64,000 bases of DNA from CAXXOK01 sp963675655 (GTDB lineage Bacteria; Bacillota; Clostridia; Christensenellales; Aristaeellaceae). The position numbers and the translations under genes were made by a program. Positions 32,357-41,342 of the stretch are shown here, piece by piece (within the stretch, counting starts at the first letter, position 1; every line of letters begins with the position of its first letter). The notes beneath the pieces were generated by a model. It was not told the origin of the DNA. It ran no database searches and saw only the letters and a list, made by a program, of their open reading frames with translations. The stretch is taken from contig OY776489.1 of assembly GCA_963675655.1 (NCBI GenBank), forward strand, positions 2,418,001 to 2,482,000. The letters run 5' to 3'.

Positions 32357-33796
32357 TTACAAGTCCTGCTTATCAAGGCTGCTCAGCAAGTTGGTACCGC
32401 TGCCGTTTTTGGTTACTTCATTCAACGGAATGTTTAACTCCTGTGCGATGATTTCCGGAATGCGCATCAGGCAAAAACCACCCTGGCAACGCCCCATGCC
32501 CGCACGAGTGCGCCGCTTGATTGCGTCGATATCGCGTACGCCGATGGGGCCGCGCATTGCGGCGAGAACCTCTGCTTTGGTTACCTGCTCACAGCGGCAG
32601 ACCAGATGGCCGTAGTCCGGATTTGCTGCGATGGCCTGGCTGCGCTGTTCATCGCTCATATGCCGGAACCGTGGAAACGCCTTTCTTACAGGGTTGAAAT
32701 GCGGGTTCTCAGAAGCGTTTGTCATTTCCCTAACCAGCCCGGCAACATACACCGCAATGGCGGGCGAACTGGTAAGGCCGGGGGATTCAATACCTGCAAC
32801 ATTAATCAAGTTTTCCATGTCCGTAGAGCGTCCGATAATAAAATCGTGCCGGTCGCAGGAAGCGCGCAGCCCCGCAAAAGAGGTGATGGTCTTATTAAGC
32901 GGCAGGTTTTGCACATCGCGCCGCGCGGCCTCAATCACTTCCTGCAGCCCTTCGCGGGAAGTAGTTTTCGCTTCTTTATCTTCCACTTCGTGTGATGTCG
33001 GCCCGAGCAGAAGATTGCCATCTACGGTAGGAGTGACCAGTATCCCTTTGCCCGCTTTGGTAGGCAGCTGAAACAGCGTATGATGCACCAGCTCCCCTTC
33101 GGTTTTATCCAACAGGCAATACTCGCCCTTACGCGGCGTAATCGTAAAATGGTCTTTGCTGAGCATGTTGTTAATGGTATCGGCATAAAGACCCGCCGCG
33201 TTGATCAGGATGCGAGCGGTAACCTCGCCGGCCTTCCCGGTAATATGGAAGTAACCATTCTCTTTGCGAATCTGCTCTGCCGGGAAATTCAGTTTAAATT
33301 CCACACCGTTGTCTGCTGCGTTTTCGGCATATGCAAAAGTCATCTCATAAGGGCATACGATACCGCCGGTGGGTATAGACAATGCCGCAACAACATCGTC
33401 GCTGATGTTGGGCTCCAGCGTTTGAATCTCTTCTTTCCCGATCATCTTCAGTTCGGGAACACCGTTGGTTGTGCCCTGTGCCAGCAGCTTTTCCAGCTGC
33501 GGTATCTCATCCTCATGAAAGGCAAGAACCAAAGAACCGTTGCGCTGAAAAGGAAAATCCAGCGTTTTACTCAACTTGTCGAACATTGGATTGCCCAGCA
33601 CGTTAAACTTGGCCTTCAACGTGCCCGGCACGCAATCGTGGCCGCCGTGCACAATACCGCTGTTGGCTTTGGAACTGCCGGCGGCGATGTCGTTCTCCTT
33701 TTCCAAAACAACAGTCCGCAGTTGCAGGCGGGCGAGTTCGCGAGCAATGGAACAGCCAACGACGCCGCCGCCGATCACTGCAACATCATATACCAT
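32357..33796 (-). CDS. glpA: FAD-dependent glycerol-3-phosphate dehydrogenase-like protein (GlpA type)
   Basis: A 479-residue flavoprotein: DVAVIGGGVVGCSIARELAR is the FAD-binding motif, and SSKANSGIVHGGHDC and GLRASCDRHDFIIG match the glycerol-3-phosphate dehydrogenase/DAO family. The C-terminal 90 residues form a BFD-like [2Fe-2S] domain (CRCEQVTKAEV and GMGRCQGGFC), as in anaerobic GlpA. It oxidises glycerol-3-phosphate to dihydroxyacetone phosphate. ATG 33796 (MVYDVAVIGGG) is chosen over 33823. A GlpP-type terminator lies upstream, so expression likely depends on glycerol-3-phosphate. Confidence 0.88.
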   Translation of the reverse strand: MVYDVAVIGGGVVGCSIARELARLQLRTVVLEKENDIAAGSSKANSGIVHGGHDCVPGTLKAKFNVLGNPMFDKLSKTLDFPFQRNGSLVLAFHEDEIPQLEKLLAQGTTNGVPELKMIGKEEIQTLEPNISDDVVAALSIPTGGIVCPYEMTFAYAENAADNGVEFKLNFPAEQIRKENGYFHITGKAGEVTARILINAAGLYADTINNMLSKDHFTITPRKGEYCLLDKTEGELVHHTLFQLPTKAGKGILVTPTVDGNLLLGPTSHEVEDKEAKTTSREGLQEVIEAARRDVQNLPLNKTITSFAGLRASCDRHDFIIGRSTDMENLINVAGIESPGLTSSPAIAVYVAGLVREMTNASENPHFNPVRKAFPRFRHMSDEQRSQAIAANPDYGHLVCRCEQVTKAEVLAAMRGPIGVRDIDAIKRRTRAGMGRCQGGFCLMRIPEIIAQELNIPLNEVTKNGSGTNLLSSLDKQDL

Positions 33797-33861
33797 AGTA
33801 TTGCCAATCCCCTTTCTATACATCCCATATCGTAAGCAAGCGTTATGAATAAATCCATATC

Positions 33862-33907
33862 AAAAAGCCACAGGAAAGGCAGGGCTTACAGGCCCTTGCT
33901 TTCTGTG
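33862..33907 (-). promoter_or_regulatory. Leader terminator likely controlled by GlpP
   Basis: Between glpP (stop 33970) and the GlpA-like gene (start 33796) the minus strand folds as a long imperfect hairpin (33869-33907; CACAGAAAGCAAGGGC with GCCCTGCCTTTCCTGTG), followed by GCTTTTTG. In Bacillus subtilis GlpP with glycerol-3-phosphate prevents stopping at such a leader terminator before glpD. The same arrangement here suggests that the dehydrogenase genes are switched by antitermination. Confidence 0.75.
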
Positions 33908-33969
33908 ACTCTCTCAACTCTAGTCAAATATGCAATTCGGTTGCCGCGGGTCAGGCGCTGGATAAAATA

Positions 33970-34545
33970 TCAGCTATACCATAGCGCCTCGCAACTGGTG
34001 GATATGCCCACCGCGCCTGCCTTCAGGCTTTGGATGGTGTCGTTCTTATCCCGTATCAATCCACCGGCAATGATGGGACAATGTGTAAGCTCCGATAACT
34101 CCTTGATAATGGAGGGTATAACGCCTGGCAGTACTTCGATGGCCTCGGCGCGGGGGCCGTTAGTGGTTGTGTACTTGAGCGCGTTATCAAAACACATGGA
34201 ATCCAGCATAAACATACGCTGAATGGTGTACATGCCAAACTCTTTAGCATATTTAACCAAATTGGCCTTCGTGGTTATAATGCCGTCCGGCTTTACATTT
34301 TCACTCAGGTATTTCAGCGCGTAGTAATCCTTGCCCATGCCTTCGATCAGGTCGATATGCAGCGCCAGCTTTTTATTTGCGTCATGCGCTTTGGCGACGG
34401 CCTCGCCCAGATCACAAATATTGCCTGCCAGCATGAAAATAACTTCGACAGGGGATGCAAGCGCTTTATCCATCATCTTCTGCGTTTTCACGGAAGCAAT
34501 GATCGGGTTTTGCCCAAGGCGGGTATAAATGGTATCCATCGACAT
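33970..34545 (-). CDS. glpP: Glycerol-3-phosphate-responsive antiterminator GlpP
   Basis: A 191-residue TIM-barrel-like protein of the GlpP family. Signature parts are NPIIASVKTQKMMDKAL, VEVIFMLAGNICDLGEAV, HIDLIEGMGKDYYALKYL, DGIITTKANLVKYAKEFGM, QRMFMLDSMCFDNAL and PIIAGGLIRDKNDTIQSLKA. It binds glycerol-3-phosphate and nascent mRNA to stop early termination. It is upstream of the GlpA-like operon with a hairpin terminator in between. ATG 34545 or 34539 could start it. A good promoter (34685-34713) precedes it. Confidence 0.93.
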   Translation of the reverse strand: MSMDTIYTRLGQNPIIASVKTQKMMDKALASPVEVIFMLAGNICDLGEAVAKAHDANKKLALHIDLIEGMGKDYYALKYLSENVKPDGIITTKANLVKYAKEFGMYTIQRMFMLDSMCFDNALKYTTTNGPRAEAIEVLPGVIPSIIKELSELTHCPIIAGGLIRDKNDTIQSLKAGAVGISTSCEALWYS

Positions 34546-34684
34546 TCACACTTTCATGAAGAAAAAAACACAAGCCCATAACCGATTCCTGTTGGAACCG
34601 CGATATAGACTTATCTCATCTCTTCGTCTGCTATGTTATTGTTTGGGAACCATGAAGCTATATCCATTGGAAAGCCTCCGCTAC

Positions 34685-34713
34685 ACATTACCATACAGCG
34701 CAGCTGATGTCAA
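34685..34713 (-). promoter_or_regulatory. Promoter of glpP
   Basis: On the minus strand a perfect -35 TTGACA (34708-34713), 17 bases, then TAATGT (34685-34690). Start near 34678, about 130 bases before glpP. In the gap 34546-34898 nothing else was recognised. Confidence 0.7.
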
Positions 34714-34898
34714 ATATAGATTACGGTTACACCGGCCTAAAAAACATTCGATTTTACCCGGTATATACGCTGATGAGCGTTTAGCCGCTTGTACATTGCC
34801 AGTATGAAAGCATGGTGTGGTTTAGCCAGCCTGGACAAGCAAATGTGAGCCGAAATCTCAAGCATATTGCTATTGGAGGTAAGGCAGCACTTGATAGA

Positions 34899-35633
34899 TC
34901 AGGTGTTGCGTGTGCGCACAGTTTGGATGTTCTCATTCTCGGACAGGTATTTTACAATGTCCGTATAGGATACCTTTGAGGGCAGGTGCAACGTGTACAG
35001 GTTGGTATAACTGTTCATTTCCATTTTATTGCGATCGCGGAATAATTCCACATGAAAATCGATGTCCAGAATCTTGATGTTTTCTGCTTCAAAATAGCTG
35101 TTAATATAGTCCAGCGTTTCGGCGCGATTGATAAACCGCACTTCCACCCGTTTTACCGAGTTAACGTGAATTACCTTCTGGAACAGCGTTAAAATGGTGA
35201 TAATCAGCACACAGCACAGGAGTGCAATCCAGTAATACCCAAATCCAACCATCAGCCCAAGACAAGCCACATTCCATAAACTGGCGGCAGTTGTTAGCCC
35301 GGCGATTTTCTTTTGCGCAATAAAAATAGTGCCTGCACCCAGAAAGCCGATACCGCTGATCACCTGTGCAGACAGACGCGTAAGGGTGAAAGCCGCACTC
35401 CCTGCTTGATCCATAATATCCGCGTTCGCCAGAATCAAGCATTCAAGCACGGCGATCATCGCCGCTCCCAAACAGACGAGGATATGGGTACGCATACCTG
35501 CGGGGCGGTTTTTGTATTCTCGCTCAATGCCGATTGCACCGCCCACAAGGACGGCGGCCAGCATCCGCACGCCGATTTCGGTCCATGGCAGGCCGGGGTT
35601 AAGTATTGCGTTAATCGATAGTGTTGACAACAT
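34899..35633 (-). CDS. MgtC/SapB-family membrane protein
   Basis: A 244-residue protein. The N-terminal 150 residues carry the MgtC pattern: LAAVLVGGAIGIEREYKNRP, AGMRTHILVCLGAAMIAV, AQVISGIGFLGAGTIF and GLTTAASLWNVACLGLMVGF, with about four to five membrane helices. A cytoplasmic ACT-like C-terminal region follows (about residues 160-244). MgtC proteins act in magnesium-limited growth and ATP synthase or membrane-potential control; bacterial homologues of this type are often just general membrane proteins. It lies 101 bases after the metallo-beta-lactamase-fold gene and may share its transcript. No Mg2+ riboswitch is visible in that short gap. Confidence 0.9.
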   Translation of the reverse strand: MLSTLSINAILNPGLPWTEIGVRMLAAVLVGGAIGIEREYKNRPAGMRTHILVCLGAAMIAVLECLILANADIMDQAGSAAFTLTRLSAQVISGIGFLGAGTIFIAQKKIAGLTTAASLWNVACLGLMVGFGYYWIALLCCVLIITILTLFQKVIHVNSVKRVEVRFINRAETLDYINSYFEAENIKILDIDFHVELFRDRNKMEMNSYTNLYTLHLPSKVSYTDIVKYLSENENIQTVRTRNT

Positions 35634-35734
35634 GTAACTTCACTCTTTCTGTAATTGTTCTCCCTTACGCATCATCATGCGTTGTATTGTCGTTCTTTTC
35701 TTTCCGCCCAGCGGAGAAAGGACTTTGGCAGTGT

Positions 35735-36664
35735 TTACATACCGAAAGTCCAATCCCGCTGGGTCAAAGTTTGATAAGCGCCGTCTCCCCCGGTCGATAT
35801 TTTTACGTTGCCGTGGTAATGCGTAATAAAAACGGTAGAACCGTCCTTTAGGTATTTTTGGTATGTATTCAAATCCTCCAGCGTATCTGAGATTATCACA
35901 GCAATTTGGGGCGATACGGCTTTGCGGTACGGCTTGCAGGAGGAGGTGGAATCGCCATGGTGGTTTACTTTGAGCACATCGCAGTCCAGCTTATCCCCGT
36001 AAAGATCCACCACATCCCGTTCTGCTGCAGAATACAGGTCTCCCCCGAATAACATGGTGGATTCGCCATACGTGAATTTGAGAAGCAACGAGTGATTGTT
36101 GACGAACTGTGTGCTGGACTGCGGATAATTATCGTAGTACTCGATAGGGCTATCTGGCCAGAGTACTTCGACTTTTACGTCATCCCCAAAGGCAAACTCA
36201 TCGCCCTGCGACAGATAGATATGCTTCAGGTTTTGTGCCGCAATTTCTGCCATGTATGCGTTATAGTACGAGGTGGGATACTCCAAGTAGCTTGTCATAA
36301 CCTGACCGATGGTGAAAGCACGCATCACGGCGGGAAAGCCGCCGATGTGATCTACATGCGGGTGGGACGCTACCAGATAATCGATATGGGTAATGCCCAT
36401 GGCCTGCAGTGCCGCTACTACCTGATCGCTCGCTTCGGGATACCCGGCGTCGATCAGCATTACCTTGCCATCGGGCGATGTTAGCACGGTGGCGTCCCCG
36501 TGCTTTTCGCCTAAATCGGTGCTCATCTCCAGAAAGCGTGCCGTAAGATTGCCTGCATCACCACTTGTATCGAACACTTCCTGGTACCGATCCTGCGCGC
36601 AGGCGACCGATACCAGACAAAGGAGTAATAAAAAACAGAGAATGCTGGTTAGAATTCTTTTCAT
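35735..36664 (-). CDS. Secreted metallo-beta-lactamase-fold hydrolase (ComEC-C-terminal-like)
   Basis: A 309-residue protein with a signal peptide (hydrophobic residues 4-20, cut near ACA/QD). The metal-binding motif is SHPHVDHIGG (HxHxDH), with a later NHHGDS histidine and a leading LIDAGYPEASDQV. This pattern matches the beta-lactamase-like domain found at the end of ComEC and in secreted relatives. It hydrolyses an unknown ester or phosphodiester outside the membrane. It sits 1 base after the ABC permease gene, so it belongs to the sugar importer operon and may cut an imported compound or extracellular polymer. Confidence 0.9.
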   Translation of the reverse strand: MKRILTSILCFLLLLCLVSVACAQDRYQEVFDTSGDAGNLTARFLEMSTDLGEKHGDATVLTSPDGKVMLIDAGYPEASDQVVAALQAMGITHIDYLVASHPHVDHIGGFPAVMRAFTIGQVMTSYLEYPTSYYNAYMAEIAAQNLKHIYLSQGDEFAFGDDVKVEVLWPDSPIEYYDNYPQSSTQFVNNHSLLLKFTYGESTMLFGGDLYSAAERDVVDLYGDKLDCDVLKVNHHGDSTSSCKPYRKAVSPQIAVIISDTLEDLNTYQKYLKDGSTVFITHYHGNVKISTGGDGAYQTLTQRDWTFGM

Positions 36665-36665
36665 G

Positions 36666-37802
36666 CTACTTCATAGCCGCCTTGCTCATACCCGTCATGA
36701 TGAATTTTTGCAGGAACAGGAACAACAGGATGATCGGGATGATGGCAAGCACCGCGCCGGCCATGATCTCGTTATAGTTGGCTGTAACGATGCCTGCAAA
36801 GGTGCGCCGAAGCTGCGTAATTCCCACGGCCAAGGTGCGCCGGGTTTCCAGCGGTGCGATCATCCGCGGCCAGAAGTAGTTATTCCAACCATTGATAAAG
36901 GAAATAATGCTAATCGTAATGACGGTAGGCGCACACATGGGCACCAGCACGTTGAGAATAGTCCCGATTCTGCCCATGCCGTCGATTTTTCCGGCATCAA
37001 TGTAGCTGTTATCCACCGATAAAAAGGCTTGCCGGAGCATGAAGATAAAGTAGGCGGTAACCAGATTGGGGACGACCAGACCAGCGAAGGTGTTGAGCCA
37101 CCCCATCCGTGAAATCATCACATAAATGGGAACGAAGGTCACCTGAATGGGTACCATCATAGCGCCCAGTACCAGCATAAACAACGTGTTTTTGTATTTA
37201 AAGTTACCCTTGGAAAAACCGTAAGCCGCCAATACGCCAATGAAGGTTTCACCAAGCATCATCAGGAATGTGGAAACCAGCGTATTGTAGAAATACAAGC
37301 CGAAAGGCGCGCGCTGGAGTACGTTGGGATAGTTTTCCCACATAATTTGCTGCGGCCACAGCGTAGGTACCGCCAGCAACAATTCATCGCTTGATTTTAA
37401 GGAGGATACAATCATCCAGTAAAGAGGGAAGAGCATAAACAGCGTTAGCAGAATGGATACGACATACTGCGTTGCAACCCCAACCCGTTTAAGCGCTTTT
37501 TGCTTTCGAACGTCGGAATGAATGATCGGCGCAATAAAACGAAGGATGGCAAAGCCCAGCAAACATGCGACGGCGACAAATCCGCCGATCCACAGAAACG
37601 AGCGGTGGCCGCTGCTTAAGAATGTTTGCGATTGGGCCAACTCATAAGCACTGGGGTTTTCGCCCAACTTCTCCATGATCGCGTTGTTCTGTATATACCC
37701 GATGGATCCCAGCGCCAGTAAAACAACCCCGATGATGAGAAATAACAGCAGCAGGGAGAACCAGCCGGACTGGCGCATGGTAAGTAAATGTTTTCGATTC
37801 AT
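36666..37802 (-). CDS. Carbohydrate ABC transporter permease with N-terminal extension (MalG type)
   Basis: A 378-residue inner-membrane protein. Residues about 100-378 form a MalG-type permease (MLFPLYWMIVSSLKSSDE at the start, the EAA-loop DAGKIDGMGRIGTILNVLVP, six helices). Before this come about 100 extra residues with two more hydrophobic helices (residues 14-36 and 69-90), absent from ordinary MalG proteins. The partner permease at 37819 has a similar extension. It likely imports a sugar or oligosaccharide with the binding protein at 39131. Confidence 0.88.
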   Translation of the reverse strand: MNRKHLLTMRQSGWFSLLLLFLIIGVVLLALGSIGYIQNNAIMEKLGENPSAYELAQSQTFLSSGHRSFLWIGGFVAVACLLGFAILRFIAPIIHSDVRKQKALKRVGVATQYVVSILLTLFMLFPLYWMIVSSLKSSDELLLAVPTLWPQQIMWENYPNVLQRAPFGLYFYNTLVSTFLMMLGETFIGVLAAYGFSKGNFKYKNTLFMLVLGAMMVPIQVTFVPIYVMISRMGWLNTFAGLVVPNLVTAYFIFMLRQAFLSVDNSYIDAGKIDGMGRIGTILNVLVPMCAPTVITISIISFINGWNNYFWPRMIAPLETRRTLAVGITQLRRTFAGIVTANYNEIMAGAVLAIIPIILLFLFLQKFIMTGMSKAAMK

Positions 37803-37818
37803 TGTTTTTCATTCCTCC

Positions 37819-39069
37819 CTATGCGTCATAATTGACAGACCGGTTGGACCAGCGCATTGTCGCAATCGTACATACTAGCAAAATTAAAAAGAAAATAACG
37901 GATACCGCCGCGGCGCGCGCAACGCGGAAATCCACAAAGGACAGGTTGAACACCCATTGCACCAGTACATTGGTTGCCCTACCGGGCCCGCCGCTGGTCA
38001 TAACATCCACCGACTGGAACACTTTCATGCTCGCGATGAACGTAGTAACAAACAGAAAAAGGGAAGTAGGCATTAACATGGGCAAGGTGATGTAACGAAA
38101 GCGATTCACGCTATCGGCGCCATCGATGGAGGCGGCCTCATAATAGTCTTTGGGGATGCCGATCATCGCGGAAAGATAGATCATCATCGCATAGCCCACA
38201 ACGCGCCAGGCGGTGAGAAACAGGATGCCTGTCAGTGCCGTGCTGGCATTATTCAGCCAGTCCGGACCGGTGATTCCGAATACGGATAGCGCGTTGTTTA
38301 GAATACCGAAGCGCCCGTTAAGAATCCAGATAAATACAACAGCGCTTGTGGAAACGGCAATGTACTTGGGCATAAATACGATAGTGCGTATGGCATTGAA
38401 TAATTTGGTAAGCCGGTTAAACAGAAGCGCCAACAATAAGCCGCCTACCAGCGTGATGAACAACTCCCAGAAAGTGTAGGTTACTGTGATCCGCAGGGAT
38501 TCTAAAAAATATTTCGAGCCTGTGCCCGCAAAAAGCCATTTGAAATTCTTAAAGCCCGCGTATTCAAAGGTGGAATCACTAAGCATGCGCATATCGGTAA
38601 AACTGATACGGATCAGCTCAATGACGGGATAATAAACAAACAGCAGAAAGAAAAACAAGGCGGGTTCCACACACAGCAGGTCTTTCATGCTCTCCCACGA
38701 TTGTTTTTTTAGCATGACGGCGTTAAAAATCAAGGTGCCGCCGATGAGCATAATGATGACTGCGGTATTCATGATGTTGCTGATCAGCCATGCTGAAACA
38801 GCGCCGTTCCAAAAAAGAAAGTGGTTTCCTTCACCAAACAGGAATAACTGCCCGCTGACAGAGACGCCTGCGTTCTGCGCTACCGCGCGCGCATCGTAAA
38901 CCTCGTTTGCGATGGTTTGTAAACCCGGTACCTGTAAATCGCCTGTCATATACCCAAACAGACCGACAAGCATAAGGATAGCCCCGAAGACCCATAACAA
39001 CCAGTAAATTATTCTCATTGCGCGTCCTTGGTGAATCACCGCCGAACGCAGCAGTACATTCTTTTCCAT
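37819..39069 (-). CDS. Sugar ABC transporter permease with N-terminal extension (MalF type)
   Basis: A 416-residue membrane protein. The first 120 residues add two to three hydrophobic helices (at about 21-42 and 92-112) to a MalF-type core. The core shows ALFFFLLFVYYPVIELIRIS, VVGYAMMIYLSAMIGIPKDY and the EAA loop YEAASIDGADSVNRFRYITL. It pairs with the following 378-residue permease, 16 bases downstream. A hairpin (39092-39124) stands between it and the upstream binding-protein gene. The extensions on both subunits suggest an unusual transporter subfamily. Confidence 0.88.
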   Translation of the reverse strand: MEKNVLLRSAVIHQGRAMRIIYWLLWVFGAILMLVGLFGYMTGDLQVPGLQTIANEVYDARAVAQNAGVSVSGQLFLFGEGNHFLFWNGAVSAWLISNIMNTAVIIMLIGGTLIFNAVMLKKQSWESMKDLLCVEPALFFFLLFVYYPVIELIRISFTDMRMLSDSTFEYAGFKNFKWLFAGTGSKYFLESLRITVTYTFWELFITLVGGLLLALLFNRLTKLFNAIRTIVFMPKYIAVSTSAVVFIWILNGRFGILNNALSVFGITGPDWLNNASTALTGILFLTAWRVVGYAMMIYLSAMIGIPKDYYEAASIDGADSVNRFRYITLPMLMPTSLFLFVTTFIASMKVFQSVDVMTSGGPGRATNVLVQWVFNLSFVDFRVARAAAVSVIFFLILLVCTIATMRWSNRSVNYDA

Positions 39070-39091
39070 GTTTGTAGATCACCTCTGTAAT

Positions 39092-39124
39092 AAACCGGGG
39101 GAGAGGACTCTCTCCCCCGGTTTT
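39092..39124. terminator. Intercistronic hairpin in ABC operon
   Basis: A 12-bp stem ACCGGGGGAGAG / CTCTCCCCCGGT with loop GACT. On the plus strand it is followed by TTTTT, on the minus (coding) strand only by TTTA. As it stands between the binding-protein gene and the permease gene it probably gives partial termination or protects the 3' end of the binding-protein mRNA, so that more binding protein than permease is made. Confidence 0.65.
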
Positions 39125-39130
39125 TCTGCG

Positions 39131-40414
39131 TTATTGATCTTCGAGCTCTTCGGTAACTTCCGCTGCCAGGTCATCCAGAATATCCTGTACAGGCGCGCCT
39201 TCCACAAAAATCTGCGCCAGTTGGTTGCGCCAGAGGTTTGCGACCGTGTCGTAAGCAGGGTTCTGGTTGCGCGGGTTGATCCACTGGGTCATCTCCATCA
39301 CGTTTTTCATAGCGGGTTTGCGCTCCAGATACTCGGCTACAGCATCTGTTGCCAGCACGCTCTGACGGGTGGGGAAGTAGCCGGTGTTATCCGCCCAGTA
39401 GAGGTTGATCTCAGGGCTGGTCATGAATTGCAGGAACACCCAAGCGGCGTTCTTCTGCGCCTGTGAAGCCTTGGCGGGAATCAGAATGACGGAGCCGCCG
39501 ACTTCGCTGCGGAAGCTTTCACCGTCCATGCCGCCGGGCAGCCACGCCATACCAACGGTGAAGTTGGACTGTGATACATACAAATCATACAGAGAAGAGG
39601 TGTGGAATACGCTGAACGCGCCGCCATCCCAGAACAGCTGACGCATGTTGGGGGAAGCATCGGTGCCGTACGCATAATACGCATAGCCCTTTTGAATCCA
39701 TTCGTTGATCTTGGTGGTAACATATGTGGCGGCTTCTCCATTCAGGTCGGTGGTCAAGCCGTCATCGTTAATCACGTTGACGCCGTTGTTTTTATACAGC
39801 ATCTCATAGTACCAATAATCCCAACCGGCGATAACGGTACCATAGCGTTTGGTAGTGCCGTCTTCGTTGAACAGGGTTGCTTTCTCCAGGAAAGCATCCA
39901 TCTCATCAAAGGTTTTAGGCATCGTGATGCCTTCGGCATCCGCCGCATCCTGGTCGTAGTACATTACCTGTGTGGAAATCAGGTACGGCAGGCAGATTTG
40001 CTGCCCTGCATAGCTGGTTGCCGCAATCAGGCCTTCGCCAAAATCAGCAATATCATAGTTCGTAGCTTCAATGTAGGGATCCAGCACTTCGCAAATGCCC
40101 GCTGCGCCATAGGAAGGCGGGTACGAGGTATTGGCAGTGCAGAGCGCAGGCACTTCGCCGGAAGCGATGGCCGCGATCAACTGCGTGTTAATCTCGCCGT
40201 AGGAGCCGATGTACACCGGTTCAACCGTAATAAGCGGGTTCTCTTCTTCGAATTTTTCGATCATGTACTCAATCTGGGGGGTAAAACGGTCTTCGTGAGC
40301 ATGCCACCATTGGATGGTAATGGGTTCGGTCACCTCATAGCTTTCCGCAAGGGCGACGGGAACTGCAGACAGCAGCATAATTGCCGCCAAAGCAATGGCC
40401 AGATACTTCTTCAT
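39131..40414 (-). CDS. Extracellular sugar-binding protein of ABC importer
   Basis: A 427-residue family 1 solute-binding protein. Signal peptide KKYLAIALAAIMLLSAVPVA, cut near LAESYE; no lipobox Cys is seen, so anchoring to the membrane must be of another kind. QWWHAHEDRFTPQIEYMIEK and YIGSYGEINTQLIAAIASGE are typical, as is WVFLQFMTSPEINLYWADNT near the end. It binds the sugar outside and delivers it to the two permeases. ATG 40414 is chosen, 9 bases behind AAAGG; ATG 40423 overlaps that site. A promoter (40594-40622) and a palindrome (40442-40457) precede it. Confidence 0.92.
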   Translation of the reverse strand: MKKYLAIALAAIMLLSAVPVALAESYEVTEPITIQWWHAHEDRFTPQIEYMIEKFEEENPLITVEPVYIGSYGEINTQLIAAIASGEVPALCTANTSYPPSYGAAGICEVLDPYIEATNYDIADFGEGLIAATSYAGQQICLPYLISTQVMYYDQDAADAEGITMPKTFDEMDAFLEKATLFNEDGTTKRYGTVIAGWDYWYYEMLYKNNGVNVINDDGLTTDLNGEAATYVTTKINEWIQKGYAYYAYGTDASPNMRQLFWDGGAFSVFHTSSLYDLYVSQSNFTVGMAWLPGGMDGESFRSEVGGSVILIPAKASQAQKNAAWVFLQFMTSPEINLYWADNTGYFPTRQSVLATDAVAEYLERKPAMKNVMEMTQWINPRNQNPAYDTVANLWRNQLAQIFVEGAPVQDILDDLAAEVTEELEDQ

Positions 40415-40441
40415 GGGATTCATCCTTTCAATGTTTATTTA

Positions 40442-40457
40442 CATGCCATCTGGCATG
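40442..40457. promoter_or_regulatory. Palindromic operator candidate in leader of binding-protein gene
   Basis: CATGCCATCTGGCATG, arms of 7 bp, lies in the leader 28 bases upstream of the binding-protein start and downstream of the promoter. Its form resembles operators of LacI- or GntR-type regulators. No regulator gene for it is seen next to the operon. Confidence 0.4.
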
Positions 40458-40593
40458 AACATTCAATTTTTTTCCCTGAACGCAAAAATAAACAACAAGA
40501 GAAAACTAGGCGTCTCTCGTTGATCTCAAATCTCAAAATGGAGAGTAAAAACAGTATGGGGTTGTCGGTTTTAACATTTGTAACTTCACCTGC

Positions 40594-40622
40594 ATTATAC
40601 AACCGCATAGCTCAATTTGCAA
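40594..40622 (-). promoter_or_regulatory. Promoter of the second sugar importer operon
   Basis: On the minus strand TTGCAA (40617-40622), 17 bases, TATAAT (40594-40599). Transcription starts near 40587, about 170 bases before the binding-protein gene. In the gene-free stretch 40415-41123 this promoter, the operator candidate and the repeat at 40702-40749 were seen; open frames near 40700-40950 have no ribosome site and no recognisable product. Confidence 0.75.
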
Positions 40623-40701
40623 GACTAATACCATAAAAACTTCAATTTGTTCTGTATACAACATACAAAAAATTACAGCACAACAAAGGGGCGCGGATAT
40701 G

Positions 40702-40749
40702 ATTTTCTCCTTTCCGCCGCCAATTGGCGGCTTTTGTGGTATAATATTC
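40702..40749 (+). repeat. Intergenic hairpin/-10 repeat, copy 1
   Basis: CTCCTTTC, then GCCGCCAATTGGCGGC (a perfect 16-bp palindrome), CTTTTGTGG and TATAAT (40740-40745). The hairpin with TTTT looks like a terminator, and TGGTATAAT looks like an extended -10 box. A near copy is at 41522-41569. Confidence 0.6.
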
Positions 40750-41123
40750 CTGCCCCGCTTGGGGCAACGGAAAGGGGATGGTCATATTGACCAAACTTTT
40801 GATGATGCCCGGTTCTCGGCACATTCATGTGGCTACTGCATAGGGCGCGGCTGGCAGGCTAACACCGCCAAAGTAAGGCGTTGCTTTAAGAAGCGTTGTA
40901 TAGGCATCGTGGAGAAGGAGAGAAAGCTGTTCGCACAGTCCGTTCAATAGTACATCCATCCAAAGTTTGCTACTAACGAACGGTTTAAAAAGAATCCTGC
41001 AAAGCAATCCGAGTGAAAGATGTTGGAGTGTGAATGGGCTACCTATATAACCCATTCATTCTTTTTATCTAAAAATGGATATATGTGGTACAATGTGGAA
41101 AACATGTTGGAGGAAAAAGGATT

Positions 41124-41342
41124 ATGAGAAAATCCGTAAAGTTGTTCTGTGAACAGAATCCGATTATTAATCCATCGTGCCCCAACTGCAATAAACCCTT
41201 ATCCATTAAATCTAAAGTCTTCTTTGAAAATCCAACGTATAAATGCGTCTGTCCTAATTGTAAAGCAGATCTAGTATTTGACACAAACGAATTTGTAAAC
41301 GATTTTGAAAAACAGCTAAAGAAACTTGGGATATCATGGTAA
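41124..41342 (+). CDS. Small zinc-ribbon protein
   Basis: A 72-residue protein with two CxxC knuckles (SCPNCNKPL and CVCPNCKADL) that likely bind one zinc ion, followed by a charged helix (NEFVNDFEKQLKKLG). ATG 41124 lies 6 bases after AGGAAAAAGG, and a -10-like TGTGGTACAAT stands about 45 bases upstream. The function is unknown; such small proteins are frequent in phage- and plasmid-derived islands. The AT-rich composition differs from the surrounding genes. Its end overlaps the convergent gene at 41334-41519 by 9 bases. Confidence 0.75.
   Translation: MRKSVKLFCEQNPIINPSCPNCNKPLSIKSKVFFENPTYKCVCPNCKADLVFDTNEFVNDFEKQLKKLGISW

Noticed and set aside
35634..35734. Magnesium riboswitch (M-box) upstream of the MgtC-like gene
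   Set aside because: The gap is only 101 bases, too short, and no matching stem pattern or leader terminator was found.
40699..40950. Possible small gene before the AT-rich island
   Set aside because: No ribosome site, overlaps the repeat element, and the translation shows no pattern of a real protein.
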